NCBI RefSeq assembly: GCF_002174125.1
Contig: NZ_NEXX01000004.1
Coordinates: 248,001-312,000, forward strand
Direction of reading: 5' to 3'
Origin: Acinetobacter populi
GTDB taxonomy: Bacteria; Pseudomonadota; Gammaproteobacteria; Pseudomonadales; Moraxellaceae
DNA: 64,000 bases
Below are positions 1 through 8,127 of the stretch, one piece after another; positions within the stretch are counted from its first letter, which is position 1; each line of letters opens with the position of its first letter. The translations under genes were made by a program, and so were the position numbers. The notes beneath the pieces were generated by a model that saw only the letters and a program-made list of their open reading frames with translations, was not told where the DNA came from and did not search any database.

Positions 1-1
1 A

Positions 2-73
2 CAAGCCAATCTGCGTTTAAGTGCACTACAACAGCAACTAGATCAACTTGAAGATCGTATCAAACAGCTATAA
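2..73 (+). CDS. C-terminal end of a UbiK/YqiC-like accessory factor (partial)
   Basis: Only the last 23 codons are inside the window. They run in frame from base 2 to a TAA at 71-73 and read as a Gln/Leu-rich helix ending LEDRIKQL. UbiK (YqiC, BMFP family) is a small cofactor of aerobic ubiquinone synthesis whose C-terminus is a coiled coil of this type. A UbiK gene commonly lies next to comM in Acinetobacter and Pseudomonas, which supports the call. The evidence is a short low-complexity tail plus context, so another coiled-coil protein is possible. Confidence 0.5.
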   Translation, partial: QANLRLSALQQQLDQLEDRIKQL

Positions 74-134
74 ATTGCCTTCTTTTTGATCAAAATAAAC
101 TTTAATAATTAAAAATGCACCAATATGGATCAAT

Positions 135-1619
135 ATGAGTTTTGCAAAGATATATTCACGCAGCGTTTTGGGATTAAATGCGCCATTAATTGAAGTTGAA
201 GTCCATGTAAGTCAAGGTTTACCAGCCTTGACCATTGTCGGTCTACCTGAAGCAGCGGTGAGGGAAAGTAAGGATCGGGTAAGATCAGCCATCATTAATA
301 GTGGCTTTCAGTTTCCAAATAAACGTCTTACGATTAATCTTGCCCCGGCAGATTTACCTAAAGATGGTTCGCGTCTTGATCTGGCAATTGCTTTGGGCAT
401 TCTGGTGGCATCAGGTCAAATTGATGAAAAAAATATAAATACGTTTGAATTTGTCGGTGAGCTTGCTCTAGACGGACAACTACGGGCAGTTTCAGGAATT
501 TTAAGTATTGCCCATGCCTGCAAAATCTCTGGACATACCTTAGTCCTGCCGATGGATAATGCCAATGATGCATCATGTATTCGACCACTAAACGTTATTC
601 CCACCGCAAATTTAAAACAGGTTTGTCAATTTCTTTGCCATACCATTCAAATCGAACCACATCAATATCAAATTCCCCCGCAGGAATTATTAAATCTCCC
701 CGACCTCGCTGATGTTAAAGGTCAATTAAAAGCCAGACGAGCGCTGGAAATTGCCGCAGCCGGTGGACACTCTTTATTGTTTACCGGACCTCCGGGAACG
801 GGTAAAACTTTATTGGCGTCCAGATTACCCAGTATCTTACCGCCATTATCCGATGAGGACAGTTTAGCTGTCGCCAGTATTTATTCGATTGCCAATATGC
901 AGCATCCATTCGGGGTACGACCTTTTCGATCACCGCATCATACCGCTTCGGCAGTTGCTTTAGTAGGTGGGGGCTCACATCCCAAACCGGGGGAAATCAC
1001 TCTGGCCCATTTAGGTGTGCTTTTTTTGGATGAGTTGCCAGAATTTGATCGCAAAGTGCTTGAAGTTCTACGCCAACCGCTAGAATCAAAAGAAGTCGTG
1101 ATCTCACGGGCCTCCCGACAGGTTTGTTTTCCTGCCAATTTTCAGCTTATTGCAGCCATGAATCCCTGCCCCTGCGGTTATGCCTTTCATCATGATCAAC
1201 GTTGCCAATGTTCTGCCGATGCCATCAAACGCTACAAAAATCGCATTTCCGGACCGTTATTAGACCGTATTGACTTGCATATCGAAGTCCCGCCATTGTC
1301 TGCACAAGATTTACAACAGCAAAAGGCAGGCGAAAACTCGGCAACAGTAAGAAAACGTGTATTACAGGCGCATCACAAACAAATACAACGACAGGGTTAT
1401 TTAAACAACGAACTTTCTCCACAAGGTCTGGATCAGTTTGTTCAGTTGGATGTAATGAGCCAAAATATTCTGGCAGTTGCTCAACAAAAATTGCAGCTTT
1501 CAGCTCGCGCTTATCATCGAATTTTACGTGTCGCCAGAACCATTGCCGATTTAACTGGCAGTGAAACCATTTCCAGCATGCATATTACCGAAGCCCTTTC
1601 ATATCGCCCTACAAATTAA
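135..1619 (+). CDS. comM: ComM, YifB-type Mg-chelatase-like AAA+ ATPase
   Basis: This is a hexameric helicase that promotes branch migration during integration of DNA taken up by natural transformation. The 494-residue length is full for the family. An N-terminal ChlI-like domain (about 20-140) is followed by the AAA+ core with Walker A GPPGTGKT at 218-225 and Walker B VLFLDE near 295-300. A Cys-rich CPCGY...CQC segment typical of YifB proteins follows, and then a C-terminal lid domain. The ATG at 135 has only a weak purine-rich stretch before it, but it gives the canonical MSFAKIYS start. The gene is uninterrupted. In A. baumannii comM is the usual landing site of AbaR-type resistance islands. 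A bidirectional terminator follows at 1679-1705. Confidence 0.95.
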   Translation: MSFAKIYSRSVLGLNAPLIEVEVHVSQGLPALTIVGLPEAAVRESKDRVRSAIINSGFQFPNKRLTINLAPADLPKDGSRLDLAIALGILVASGQIDEKNINTFEFVGELALDGQLRAVSGILSIAHACKISGHTLVLPMDNANDASCIRPLNVIPTANLKQVCQFLCHTIQIEPHQYQIPPQELLNLPDLADVKGQLKARRALEIAAAGGHSLLFTGPPGTGKTLLASRLPSILPPLSDEDSLAVASIYSIANMQHPFGVRPFRSPHHTASAVALVGGGSHPKPGEITLAHLGVLFLDELPEFDRKVLEVLRQPLESKEVVISRASRQVCFPANFQLIAAMNPCPCGYAFHHDQRCQCSADAIKRYKNRISGPLLDRIDLHIEVPPLSAQDLQQQKAGENSATVRKRVLQAHHKQIQRQGYLNNELSPQGLDQFVQLDVMSQNILAVAQQKLQLSARAYHRILRVARTIADLTGSETISSMHITEALSYRPTN

Positions 1620-1678
1620 ATCAATACTGATATCTGTTTAATCATGAAATTAATTGAGAACTTATTATTTTATAATAA

Positions 1679-1705
1679 AAAAGCAGAACCTTATGTCCTG
1701 CTTTT
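1679..1705. terminator. Bidirectional terminator between comM and the TorF-like porin
   Basis: An 8-bp perfect stem (AAAAGCAG / CTGCTTTT) encloses an 11-nt loop. It has A and T tracts on both sides, so it can end transcription from either strand. It lies between two convergent genes. Confidence 0.75.
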
Positions 1706-1725
1706 CCTTATTGCATGATATGAGT

Positions 1726-2475
1726 TTAGAATGCGTAGCTTAAACCTAATACCACTTTGTTTTTCAGATCTTCATCAGAACGTGTTTTACCACCAATGAT
1801 ATAGTTCAGACTCCAATCAGCACCAGTTGTACCCAATGGATGACTTAAGCCCAGTGTTGCATGACGGAAATTAAATGTTTCTGTGGTATTTAAATCTGCT
1901 TCGTAATCGCCACTGTCTTTATAGTAATATAAGCCTACAGCCGCATTTAAAGTAAAATCTTTAGGTAAAGGATGAGAATAGCTACCCAGAATATAGGTAT
2001 CACCAGCATTACCCCAAACAACATCTTGAGTAATAGTTTGTGTGGTTAAACTAAAATCTTTATAGTTTAAGCCCAATAATACTTCAAATACATCTGAATC
2101 AACATCAGACTCATAATAATAATAGTAAGTACCGCCCACTGTAAAACCTAGATCTTCAGTGATGCTACCGTTATAACCAATATTAAAATCGTTTTCAAAT
2201 GCATCTCTTGAACCACTATCAGTCAGAGAATAATCCAGTGTAGAACCCCAATAGCCTAAATAAAAGCCTGATGGATGCGCATAATCAATACCACCCTGAA
2301 TGGTTGCGCCATCATTTTCTAAATAATTAGTATTACCCCGTAATACATAATCAGAATAAACACCAATATTACCAGTGATTTCGCCAGGAAATGGTAATGC
2401 AGTATCATCTGCCATAGCCACACTAGATACCCCTGCTGCCAAAGCACCTGCAATTACTGTGAATTTGAAAGTCAT
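1726..2475 (-). CDS. TorF-family (Gcw_chp) putative outer-membrane porin
   Basis: The predicted protein is an exported beta-barrel of 249 residues. A classic signal peptide (MTFKFTVIAGALAAG..VAMA) precedes a mature chain rich in alternating aromatic and polar strands (YSDYVLRGNTNY, YYYYYESD) and ends in aromatic F. The SDYVLRG opening and overall pattern are typical of the TIGR02001/TorF putative porins, whose substrate is not established. The ATG at 2475 is chosen over one at 2490 because GGGGAGA sits at ideal distance before it. The upstream region carries a sigma-54-like -24/-12 element (2541-2557). The gene is single and convergent with comM. The family call is good; transport function is inferred. 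Confidence 0.8.
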   Translation of the reverse strand: MTFKFTVIAGALAAGVSSVAMADDTALPFPGEITGNIGVYSDYVLRGNTNYLENDGATIQGGIDYAHPSGFYLGYWGSTLDYSLTDSGSRDAFENDFNIGYNGSITEDLGFTVGGTYYYYYESDVDSDVFEVLLGLNYKDFSLTTQTITQDVVWGNAGDTYILGSYSHPLPKDFTLNAAVGLYYYKDSGDYEADLNTTETFNFRHATLGLSHPLGTTGADWSLNYIIGGKTRSDEDLKNKVVLGLSYAF

Positions 2476-2540
2476 GTTTGTTCTCCCCAAACGTCGTAAC
2501 GCTTTAATTTATTCAGATAATTCTGACCTCAATGGGTATT

Positions 2541-2557
2541 TAGCAATTCCTATGCCA
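2541..2557 (-). promoter_or_regulatory. Sigma-54-like (-24/-12) promoter for the TorF-like porin
   Basis: On the minus strand the sequence reads TGGCATAGGAATTGCTA. It has the invariant GG-N10-GC spacing and matches TGGCACG-N4-TTGCW at all but the CG positions. The preceding base is a pyrimidine, as in the consensus. The predicted start of transcription would lie about 55 bp before the ATG at 2475. This is a motif match only. Confidence 0.55.
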
Positions 2558-2787
2558 ATTATAATTTTGAAAGGATAAATATTTAATAAATATAGTTTTT
2601 AATAGTTTAAACCATAAAGATGAAATAAATATTACAAATATTTATTGGGATCCGCTTAAGGTTACTTCAATCTCATATTTCATAAAAAGGAATAAACATA
2701 TCACAACTTAAAATAATGAATATGGAAGATCAGGCTATTGTTTGCATCATTATTAAGCAAATTTGCCCGTTTATTATTTAAATGAAT

Positions 2788-2815
2788 TTGATAGAAAGTG
2801 TACTTTTACTATAGA
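2788..2815 (+). promoter_or_regulatory. Sigma-70 promoter of the OprD-family gene
   Basis: TTGATA (2788-2793) and TATAGA (2810-2815) are separated by 16 bp, about 65 bp before the ATG at 2880. A GTACT...AGTAC inverted repeat (2800-2804 and 2815-2819) overlaps the -10 and could be an operator. Confidence 0.5.
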
Positions 2816-2879
2816 GTACCGCATCTATTTGACAGGTCACTTGCCTCTCAACTCTCTCAATCTGCTTTAGGGTTAAGAA

Positions 2880-4154
2880 ATGTTTAAAAAACATAATATT
2901 GCATTAATTTTAGGTGTATATACTGCACTTATTTCAACCACTTTCGCCAGTGAGCAAAGTGAGTCAAAAGGATTTGTAGAAGATGCTTCGGGTACGGTTC
3001 TATTCCGTAATGGCTTTATCCAGCGGGATAAAAAAAATGTTGCTCCGGGTGTTGACAATAATTCATGGGTGCAATCAACCATGGTTAATCTCGAATCAGG
3101 CTTTACCCAAGGAACTATTGGCCTTGGTGTAGATGTGATTGGCGATTTTTCTTTTAAAATTGGTGATAATCAACATTCTGGTAATAGCATGATTCCGCGT
3201 AAGGATGATGGTTCACCTTATGACCAATGGACACGTGGTGGTGGCAGTATTAAAGCACGTATTTCCAATACTACTGTACGCTATGGTACACAAGTTCTTG
3301 ATTTACCAGTTCTGGCCAGTATGACTACACGGAATGTCCCTGAATATTTCACGGGTGCATTAGTAACAAGTAATGAAATTAATAACTTGGCATTGGTTGC
3401 TGGTAAATTCACCAAAAACCAACTTCCAGATCAAATTGCATCTGATCAAAACCAACTGGATCGTGCCGTAGTTTGGGGTGCTAAATATAAGATTAATGAT
3501 CAACTCAATGCATCTTATTATGGCGTTGATGTTAAAGATAAACTTGAGCGTCATTATGTCAATGTGAATTATCAGTACGCTCTGGCTGATGACAGCACCC
3601 TAACTTACGATTTAAGTGGTTACCATACCAAGTTTGAACCCTACACCACTTATTCTGCAACCATTCCGGAAAATGAAAAGACTGTAAATAATATCTGGGC
3701 ATTATCAGGTACTTATAAAACCGGACCACATAGCATCATGCTTGCCTATCAACAAAACTCAGGCAATGTCGGTTATGACTATGGTCAAAATGCTGATGGC
3801 GGTCAAAGTATATATTTACCAAACTCTTACTTATCAGACTTTATTGGTAATGATGAAAAATCTGTTCAAGCTCAATATTCGCTCAATTTTGGTGCATTTA
3901 ATTTACCCGCACTAAATTGGACCACAGCTTATGTTTATGGCTGGGATATCAATCTTAAGGACTCGAATGATACAGCCAAAGAAAGTGAATTTTTTAATCA
4001 GCTGAGCTATACCGTACAAAGTGGCTTTGCCAAAGATCTAAAATTACGTGTACGTAATTCGATTTATCGCAATGATCAAGCCTATGCCGATCAATATATG
4101 CCAGATACCAACGAATGGCGTATCTTTGTAGATTTCCCAGTAAAATTATTCTAA
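2880..4154 (+). CDS. OprD-family outer-membrane porin
   Basis: OprD-family porins are 18-stranded substrate-selective channels for amino acids or aromatic and other carboxylates. This 424-residue protein starts with a signal peptide ending ..STTFAS. The mature part opens with the family-typical GFVEDASGTVLFRNGFIQRD stretch and keeps motifs such as QGTIGLGVD and GGGSIKARISNTTVRYGTQ. The C-terminus WRIFVDFPVKLF ends in Phe, as expected for BAM-assembled barrels. It is a single gene with its own promoter and terminator (4180-4210). No neighbouring catabolic gene indicates a substrate. Confidence 0.88.
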   Translation: MFKKHNIALILGVYTALISTTFASEQSESKGFVEDASGTVLFRNGFIQRDKKNVAPGVDNNSWVQSTMVNLESGFTQGTIGLGVDVIGDFSFKIGDNQHSGNSMIPRKDDGSPYDQWTRGGGSIKARISNTTVRYGTQVLDLPVLASMTTRNVPEYFTGALVTSNEINNLALVAGKFTKNQLPDQIASDQNQLDRAVVWGAKYKINDQLNASYYGVDVKDKLERHYVNVNYQYALADDSTLTYDLSGYHTKFEPYTTYSATIPENEKTVNNIWALSGTYKTGPHSIMLAYQQNSGNVGYDYGQNADGGQSIYLPNSYLSDFIGNDEKSVQAQYSLNFGAFNLPALNWTTAYVYGWDINLKDSNDTAKESEFFNQLSYTVQSGFAKDLKLRVRNSIYRNDQAYADQYMPDTNEWRIFVDFPVKLF

Positions 4155-4179
4155 TTGACAACGGTTTGGATCAATTCAT

Positions 4180-4210
4180 AAAAAACCTGCATATTTAATG
4201 CAGGTTTTTT
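4180..4210. terminator. Bidirectional terminator after the OprD-family gene
   Basis: AAAAAACCTGCA and TGCAGGTTTTTT form a 12-bp stem around a 7-nt loop, with T tracts on either strand. It serves the porin on the plus strand and ppa on the minus strand. Confidence 0.88.
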
Positions 4211-4235
4211 ATATCAGCAAAGCAAAAATAATCTA

Positions 4236-4763
4236 TTATTTTTTCGCTGCTTCAATGGCTTTAAGCACTTCAGCCTTGGCAACATCAGCACCTTCCCAAC
4301 CACTGATTTTCACCCACTTTCCTGGTTCCAAATCTTTGTAATGTGAGAAGAAATGTTCAATCTGACTAATCAGTAATGCTGGCAAATCTGTATATTCCTG
4401 AACATCTTTATACAGTGGTGATAATTTTTCATGCGGCACTGCAACCAGTTTTGCATCAATACCACCATCATCTTCCATTTTCAATTTACCAACTGGGCGA
4501 CAACGAATTACTGAACCAGCTGTTACAGGATATGGTGTAACCACTAATACATCCAATGGATCGCCATCTTCAGATAACGTATTGGGTACATAACCATAGT
4601 TTGCCGGATAGAACATTGCTGTTCCCATGAAACGGTCTACAAATAACGCATCCGAATCTTTATCAATTTCATATTTGATCGGTGCAGCATTTGCTGGAAT
4701 TTCAATAATGACATAAATATCATTAGGTGCATCTTTACCTGGAGGAATATTGTTGTAACTCAT
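4236..4763 (-). CDS. ppa: Inorganic pyrophosphatase (family I)
   Basis: This enzyme hydrolyses pyrophosphate to phosphate in the cytoplasm and pulls biosynthetic reactions forward. The 175-residue length matches bacterial family I enzymes. The signature is visible: the [14 protein letters not shown] start, YGYVPNT, the DGDPLDVLV metal-binding loop and a [10 protein letters not shown] segment near the C-terminus. I chose the ATG at 4763 (MSYNNIPPG), which is the conserved family start. An upstream in-frame extension to 4817 adds 18 unrelated residues. Confidence 0.95.
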   Translation of the reverse strand: MSYNNIPPGKDAPNDIYVIIEIPANAAPIKYEIDKDSDALFVDRFMGTAMFYPANYGYVPNTLSEDGDPLDVLVVTPYPVTAGSVIRCRPVGKLKMEDDGGIDAKLVAVPHEKLSPLYKDVQEYTDLPALLISQIEHFFSHYKDLEPGKWVKISGWEGADVAKAEVLKAIEAAKK

Positions 4764-4876
4764 ACCAACACTCTTAGACAAAATAATTAACGGGTGGATT
4801 ATAGCGTGAAACGTCACAGGAAACAGTGCTTATATCAGCACTATCTATTGAAATTTTGTAGAAACACGCACCGCGA

Positions 4877-5275
4877 TTAATTTAATTTAATACACAAAAT
4901 CAGCAAGAGAATAGGACATAGGGTCGCCAATAGCCAAAATACTGATCGCAATCTGGATAAATTTGCCAGATAACAAAGTCCATAAATCACCCGAAAAAAC
5001 AGATAGGCAATGCCCAGAAGAATAACTAGATAATCCGGCACCACCAAATAATCAGCCATAAGCATCGCGGCAATAAATAAGGGCAAACCCTCAAAACTAT
5101 TTTTTTGTACCGCATTGGCTCGTGCTGCCAAACCTGTTGCATTCTCTAGAAATGTTCTAGGGTTATCATGTAATTTGGGATTATAACCGGCACTCATGCG
5201 TGCAATAACCGTAAAGATATACGGCAACAGACATGCTGCTAAGATAATCATAATGATGATATTTAGACTGTGCAT
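4877..5275 (-). CDS. MAPEG-family membrane protein
   Basis: A 132-residue integral membrane protein with four hydrophobic helices. It carries the family motifs: an N-terminal helix, then the polar loop RTFLENATGLAARANAVQKNSFE around residues 41-63 (Arg and Asn of the glutathione-binding region in characterised members), then LFIAAML and two further helices. MAPEG proteins include glutathione transferases and leukotriene synthases. Bacterial members like this one are mostly uncharacterised. The start lies back-to-back with the next rightward gene. Confidence 0.82.
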   Translation of the reverse strand: MHSLNIIIMIILAACLLPYIFTVIARMSAGYNPKLHDNPRTFLENATGLAARANAVQKNSFEGLPLFIAAMLMADYLVVPDYLVILLGIAYLFFRVIYGLCYLANLSRLRSVFWLLATLCPILLLILCIKLN

Positions 5276-5362
5276 GTAGGTAAATCCTGTCTAAAAATAA
5301 ATGCAGACATGATACCATGCCTAACATTAAAGAATTGTAATCTTGCAACTGGAAAGATAGCT

Positions 5363-5752
5363 ATGGCTAGGCAACCCGAATCACAAGACGAGCTGCAACA
5401 GGCACTCAAACAACAGCAAAAACATAGCGAAACGCTGGATCGTATTCTATGGATATTTTTACCGATTCTAGCATTGCTATTAAGTACCATTTTTGCCAAC
5501 TGGAATATTCTATCAACCATTGGTACTGCCTTTGTATTGACCATTGCATTTATTGCGGTAGGGATCAAGAAAAAGTCTCTGGCTGCTACTTTGGCAATCA
5601 CCTTGTTATATTGTCTGGTCGATAATTATTTAAGTTACGGTTTTCAATTTAACATCACAGGCCTAAAACGCCAGTTGCTTTCAATGGTGCTGTTTATTGC
5701 AATTGTTGGTCTGGTTCGCCCTATGGCTGAACGCGCCATGATGAAAAAATAA
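5363..5752 (+). CDS. Small integral membrane protein of unknown function
   Basis: 129 residues. An N-terminal cytoplasmic stretch is Gln/Glu-rich and helical (about 1-25) and is followed by four hydrophobic segments (IFLPILALLLSTIF, GTAFVLTIAFIAVG, ATLAITLLYCLV, LLSMVLFIAIVGLV), ending in a basic tail. The ATG at 5363 is preferred to one at 5270 because GGAAAG stands 7 bases before it and the longer version would overlap the divergent MAPEG gene. I do not recognise the family. Confidence 0.65.
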   Translation: MARQPESQDELQQALKQQQKHSETLDRILWIFLPILALLLSTIFANWNILSTIGTAFVLTIAFIAVGIKKKSLAATLAITLLYCLVDNYLSYGFQFNITGLKRQLLSMVLFIAIVGLVRPMAERAMMKK

Positions 5753-5782
5753 AGTCTTCTCCTCTCCAATCTTCAAGTCACA

Positions 5783-5845
5783 GTACAAGAAAAATGGAGG
5801 ACCATTTCTAATCCTGATGATCAGAAAGCATCCTCCATTTATGTA
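5783..5845. terminator. Long hairpin, probable bidirectional terminator
   Basis: AAATGGAGGA (5792-5801) pairs perfectly with TCCTCCATTT (5831-5840). Outer GTAC arms and an inner TTTCT/AGAAA pairing extend the structure. It lies between convergent genes. The T-tracts are short, so termination strength is uncertain. Confidence 0.5.
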
Positions 5846-5860
5846 CTTTGTATTAGGTGT

Positions 5861-6688
5861 TTAATTTACCTGCAAGGCAATATTTAAACGATAGGTTTGT
5901 GCAGCAGGTTGTGCCTTTTCTGCGGTTGCAGGAGAGTTAACTTCAATAATATATTGTCCTGCTTGTGGAAAAGCTAATTGCACCTGACCTTTTTCATTGC
6001 TGGTCTGTTTAATTTCTATTTCTTTTTCATCAACGCTAGCCCATTGTTTTATCGCAACAATATCCAAGCCTTTGTGTACTTTACCATCTACAGTAAAAGT
6101 TAAGGTCAGAGGTTGTGCTGTGGTCAGGCTATTTGGATGTTGAGAAAACTGTACATCCAGACCTTTTTGGTTAGCTTGCAATACAGTATCTGTTAATTTT
6201 GCTTTACTAAAATAGCCAATCAACTGCTCATAACGTGTGCTACTCACTTTCTTGATTTTAGCTGTGACTTCAGCAGGGGTAATAAAATTGCGTTCTGCCA
6301 ATGGTGGAAGTTGTTCATTATGACTTTCCATGACACGCAGCCATTTACCATTTACATTGGCAAATTCCAGTTTATTCTCACGAGTTGCCGTGATTTTATA
6401 GGTTCCTTCTGCTTTGGTTTCTGCATCAGCAGCGGTCAGGAACTTTGTACCTTTTAGCTCTAATTGTTGCACTTGTCCATTTGGATCATTCACTGCAACG
6501 GCAAAACCACTTAAAGCAAATTCAGAAGCAAATGGCGCTTCGGCAAAGCCACCAATGACTGCCGTACCATCGCCATCAATGGTATACGCTTGTGGTGCAA
6601 TAAATGGAGAGTGGGCTTGCACCGTCATAGATGCAGCAAAGAATAAAGCAGAAACCGCTGTCAGTTGAGAAAATGGATTAAATTTCAT
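5861..6688 (-). CDS. DUF4198-family exported protein, probably Fur-regulated
   Basis: 275 residues with a clear signal peptide. Predicted cleavage after VQA leaves His26 as mature residue 1 (HSPFIAP), the usual start in this family. The rest looks like one or two beta-sandwich domains: a DGDGTAVIGGFAE strand, a KITATRENKLEFANVNGKW repeat-like pair and a C-terminal Ig-like domain from about 185 (LTTAQPLTLTFTVDGK..). DUF4198 proteins are periplasmic and often sit with metal-uptake genes, but the biochemical role is unknown. A 14/19 match to the Fur box lies 18 bp before the start (6706-6724), so iron repression is likely. It is monocistronic here. Confidence 0.75.
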   Translation of the reverse strand: MKFNPFSQLTAVSALFFAASMTVQAHSPFIAPQAYTIDGDGTAVIGGFAEAPFASEFALSGFAVAVNDPNGQVQQLELKGTKFLTAADAETKAEGTYKITATRENKLEFANVNGKWLRVMESHNEQLPPLAERNFITPAEVTAKIKKVSSTRYEQLIGYFSKAKLTDTVLQANQKGLDVQFSQHPNSLTTAQPLTLTFTVDGKVHKGLDIVAIKQWASVDEKEIEIKQTSNEKGQVQLAFPQAGQYIIEVNSPATAEKAQPAAQTYRLNIALQVN

Positions 6689-6705
6689 TGGCTATTCGTA
6701 TTTTT

Positions 6706-6724
6706 GAAAATGATTATTATTTAA
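6706..6724 (-). promoter_or_regulatory. Fur box upstream of the DUF4198 gene
   Basis: The minus-strand 19-mer TTAAATAATAATCATTTTC matches 14 of 19 positions of GATAATGATAATCATTATC, including an unbroken ATAATCATT core. It lies 18 bp before the ATG, a position that would block transcription start. Confidence 0.65.
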
Positions 6725-6876
6725 CAAACTTTCAACAAGAAAGTCAAGATAAGGATACAGGCTTATTTCATATTATTGGGGAATTGAGGTCATGCCAAAT
6801 ACTTTCTTATGCTATAAAGCCTATTTCAATAATCCCCTATAAATCATAGAGGATTAATTCATCTCTATATCATTCA

Positions 6877-7563
6877 TTAATCAAAAATTTTCTCTGCGGC
6901 CTGAAAAGGCAAACTGACCACATCAATTGCCACTGCAAAAGGGAACAGGACCAATTTTTGTAATGGATTTAGTCCGGATGAGGAAGTATAGGTTTCCTTA
7001 CCTGGCGTATAAATGGTCACCTGATAAGGTTTACTCAAGGCTTTTAAACTGGCAACATTATTGGCCACCGGATATACCACACCGGCAAGTTTAATCTCGA
7101 AACAAAAGCGCTGGGCCTGCATCCGTTCATCACTTGAGGTAGAACACTCCCTCGCACCATTTTCAATAAAAAACTCCAAATCCTGCTTGCTAATATCCTG
7201 TTTTAATTTCACATAAGATAAAGGCAAGATTCCTGAAAAATGCCCATCATTTTTTTCCGAGTAAAAATTCAAGTCTTTATTAATCTGAATATTTTTTGCA
7301 TCCAGCTTATTGATTAAAGTGACAAATTGAGCCCCACCTTGTGTCAATATATAACTGTTCTTATAACCAGCAATCACAATACTATCGGCAGGTAAATTTG
7401 TTAGTGTTTGTGCAGGTTTGCCAAAGGCGATCACCTGATCCTCAACCAGAGGAATTTTGGTCGTCTGGGTATAGGTACGATGTTCTTTTTTAATTAAAGT
7501 TGACGTGGCACAACCAACCAATACACTGCTGACTAAACCCAGTAGAATGACTTTCTTAATCAC
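6877..7563 (-). CDS. Lipoprotein of unknown function with a YceK-like C-terminus
   Basis: 228 residues. The start MIKKVILLGLVSSVLVGC is a lipoprotein signal with lipobox LVGC and Cys18 as the acylation site. The central part has no motif I recognise. The end (KLVLFPFAVAIDVVSLPFQ) resembles the PF..DVV.LP motif of YceK/DUF1375 small lipoproteins. It is monocistronic, flanked by the DUF4198 gene and merR on the same strand with gaps too large for tight coupling. Confidence 0.6.
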   Translation of the reverse strand: MIKKVILLGLVSSVLVGCATSTLIKKEHRTYTQTTKIPLVEDQVIAFGKPAQTLTNLPADSIVIAGYKNSYILTQGGAQFVTLINKLDAKNIQINKDLNFYSEKNDGHFSGILPLSYVKLKQDISKQDLEFFIENGARECSTSSDERMQAQRFCFEIKLAGVVYPVANNVASLKALSKPYQVTIYTPGKETYTSSSGLNPLQKLVLFPFAVAIDVVSLPFQAAEKIFD

Positions 7564-7695
7564 GTATATTCTCCTACACGATTTTAATTAAAAAACACTA
7601 TAGCAATCCCTTCTTTTATTCATATAGTAATTCATTCCATAATTTAAGATCTGTTGAAATTTTATCTATGGGCGCAACAAATCCTAGAAACTTTA

Positions 7696-8055
7696 TTAAG
7701 AATCCTCATGCGTTCCGTTATCGAGAAATGACGTCAACAAACTGTGAGAACGTTGTAACTGGATTAATTGTGCAGTAATTTTGTCCAACTCATGAACTAA
7801 TTTTTCCTGAACAATCGGACACAATCTAAAATTTGCTGTATTCAAATCGAAGCATGGCAGTAATAACTGAATATCTTTTAATGGCATGCCAGCATCATTA
7901 AGTAGTTTAATTTTATTAATTTTTTCAATATCTTTTGCAGAATAATCACGATAGTTATTGCTACGGCGCAAAGGTAAAACCAAACCCATATTTTCATAAT
8001 AGCGCAGCATACGCGGACTAATTCCGGTGCGTTCAGCAACTTTGGCAAGATTCAT
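7696..8055 (-). CDS. MerR-family transcriptional regulator
   Basis: 119 residues. The N-terminal winged helix-turn-helix is textbook: NLAKVAERTGISPRMLRYYE, then GLVLPLRRSNNYRDYS, then a long coiled-coil dimerisation helix (about 75-105). The effector region is short and has one Cys in LLPCFD and one in LCPIVQ, so metal or redox sensing is possible but unproven. The ATG at 8055 is chosen over an upstream in-frame TTG because AAGAGG stands before it. The gene is divergent from the hydrolase at 8128. The 72-bp gap contains an operator-like promoter, so it probably regulates that gene. Confidence 0.85.
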   Translation of the reverse strand: MNLAKVAERTGISPRMLRYYENMGLVLPLRRSNNYRDYSAKDIEKINKIKLLNDAGMPLKDIQLLLPCFDLNTANFRLCPIVQEKLVHELDKITAQLIQLQRSHSLLTSFLDNGTHEDS

Positions 8056-8066
8056 TATTTTTCCTC

Positions 8067-8098
8067 TTGACTCTGACACAACTGTCAATGTTTAGCAT
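8067..8098 (+). promoter_or_regulatory. MerR-type promoter with operator dyad
   Basis: TTGACT (8067-8072) and TAGCAT (8093-8098) are separated by 20 bp, the over-long spacing typical of MerR-activated promoters. The spacer contains a perfect dyad, TGACA-CAAC-TGTCA (8074-8087). It faces the exported hydrolase and overlaps the merR leader. Confidence 0.55.
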
Positions 8099-8127
8099 AA
8101 CAAACTCTAACCAAAATCAGGAATAAA

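Larger units (their letters stand above)
2476..2879. other. Divergent intergenic region between two outer-membrane protein genes
   Basis: This stretch of about 400 bp has no credible ORF and is very AT-rich. It holds a sigma-54-like promoter facing left (2541-2557) and a sigma-70-like promoter facing right (2788-2815). Otherwise I see no repeat or RNA gene. Confidence 0.6.
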
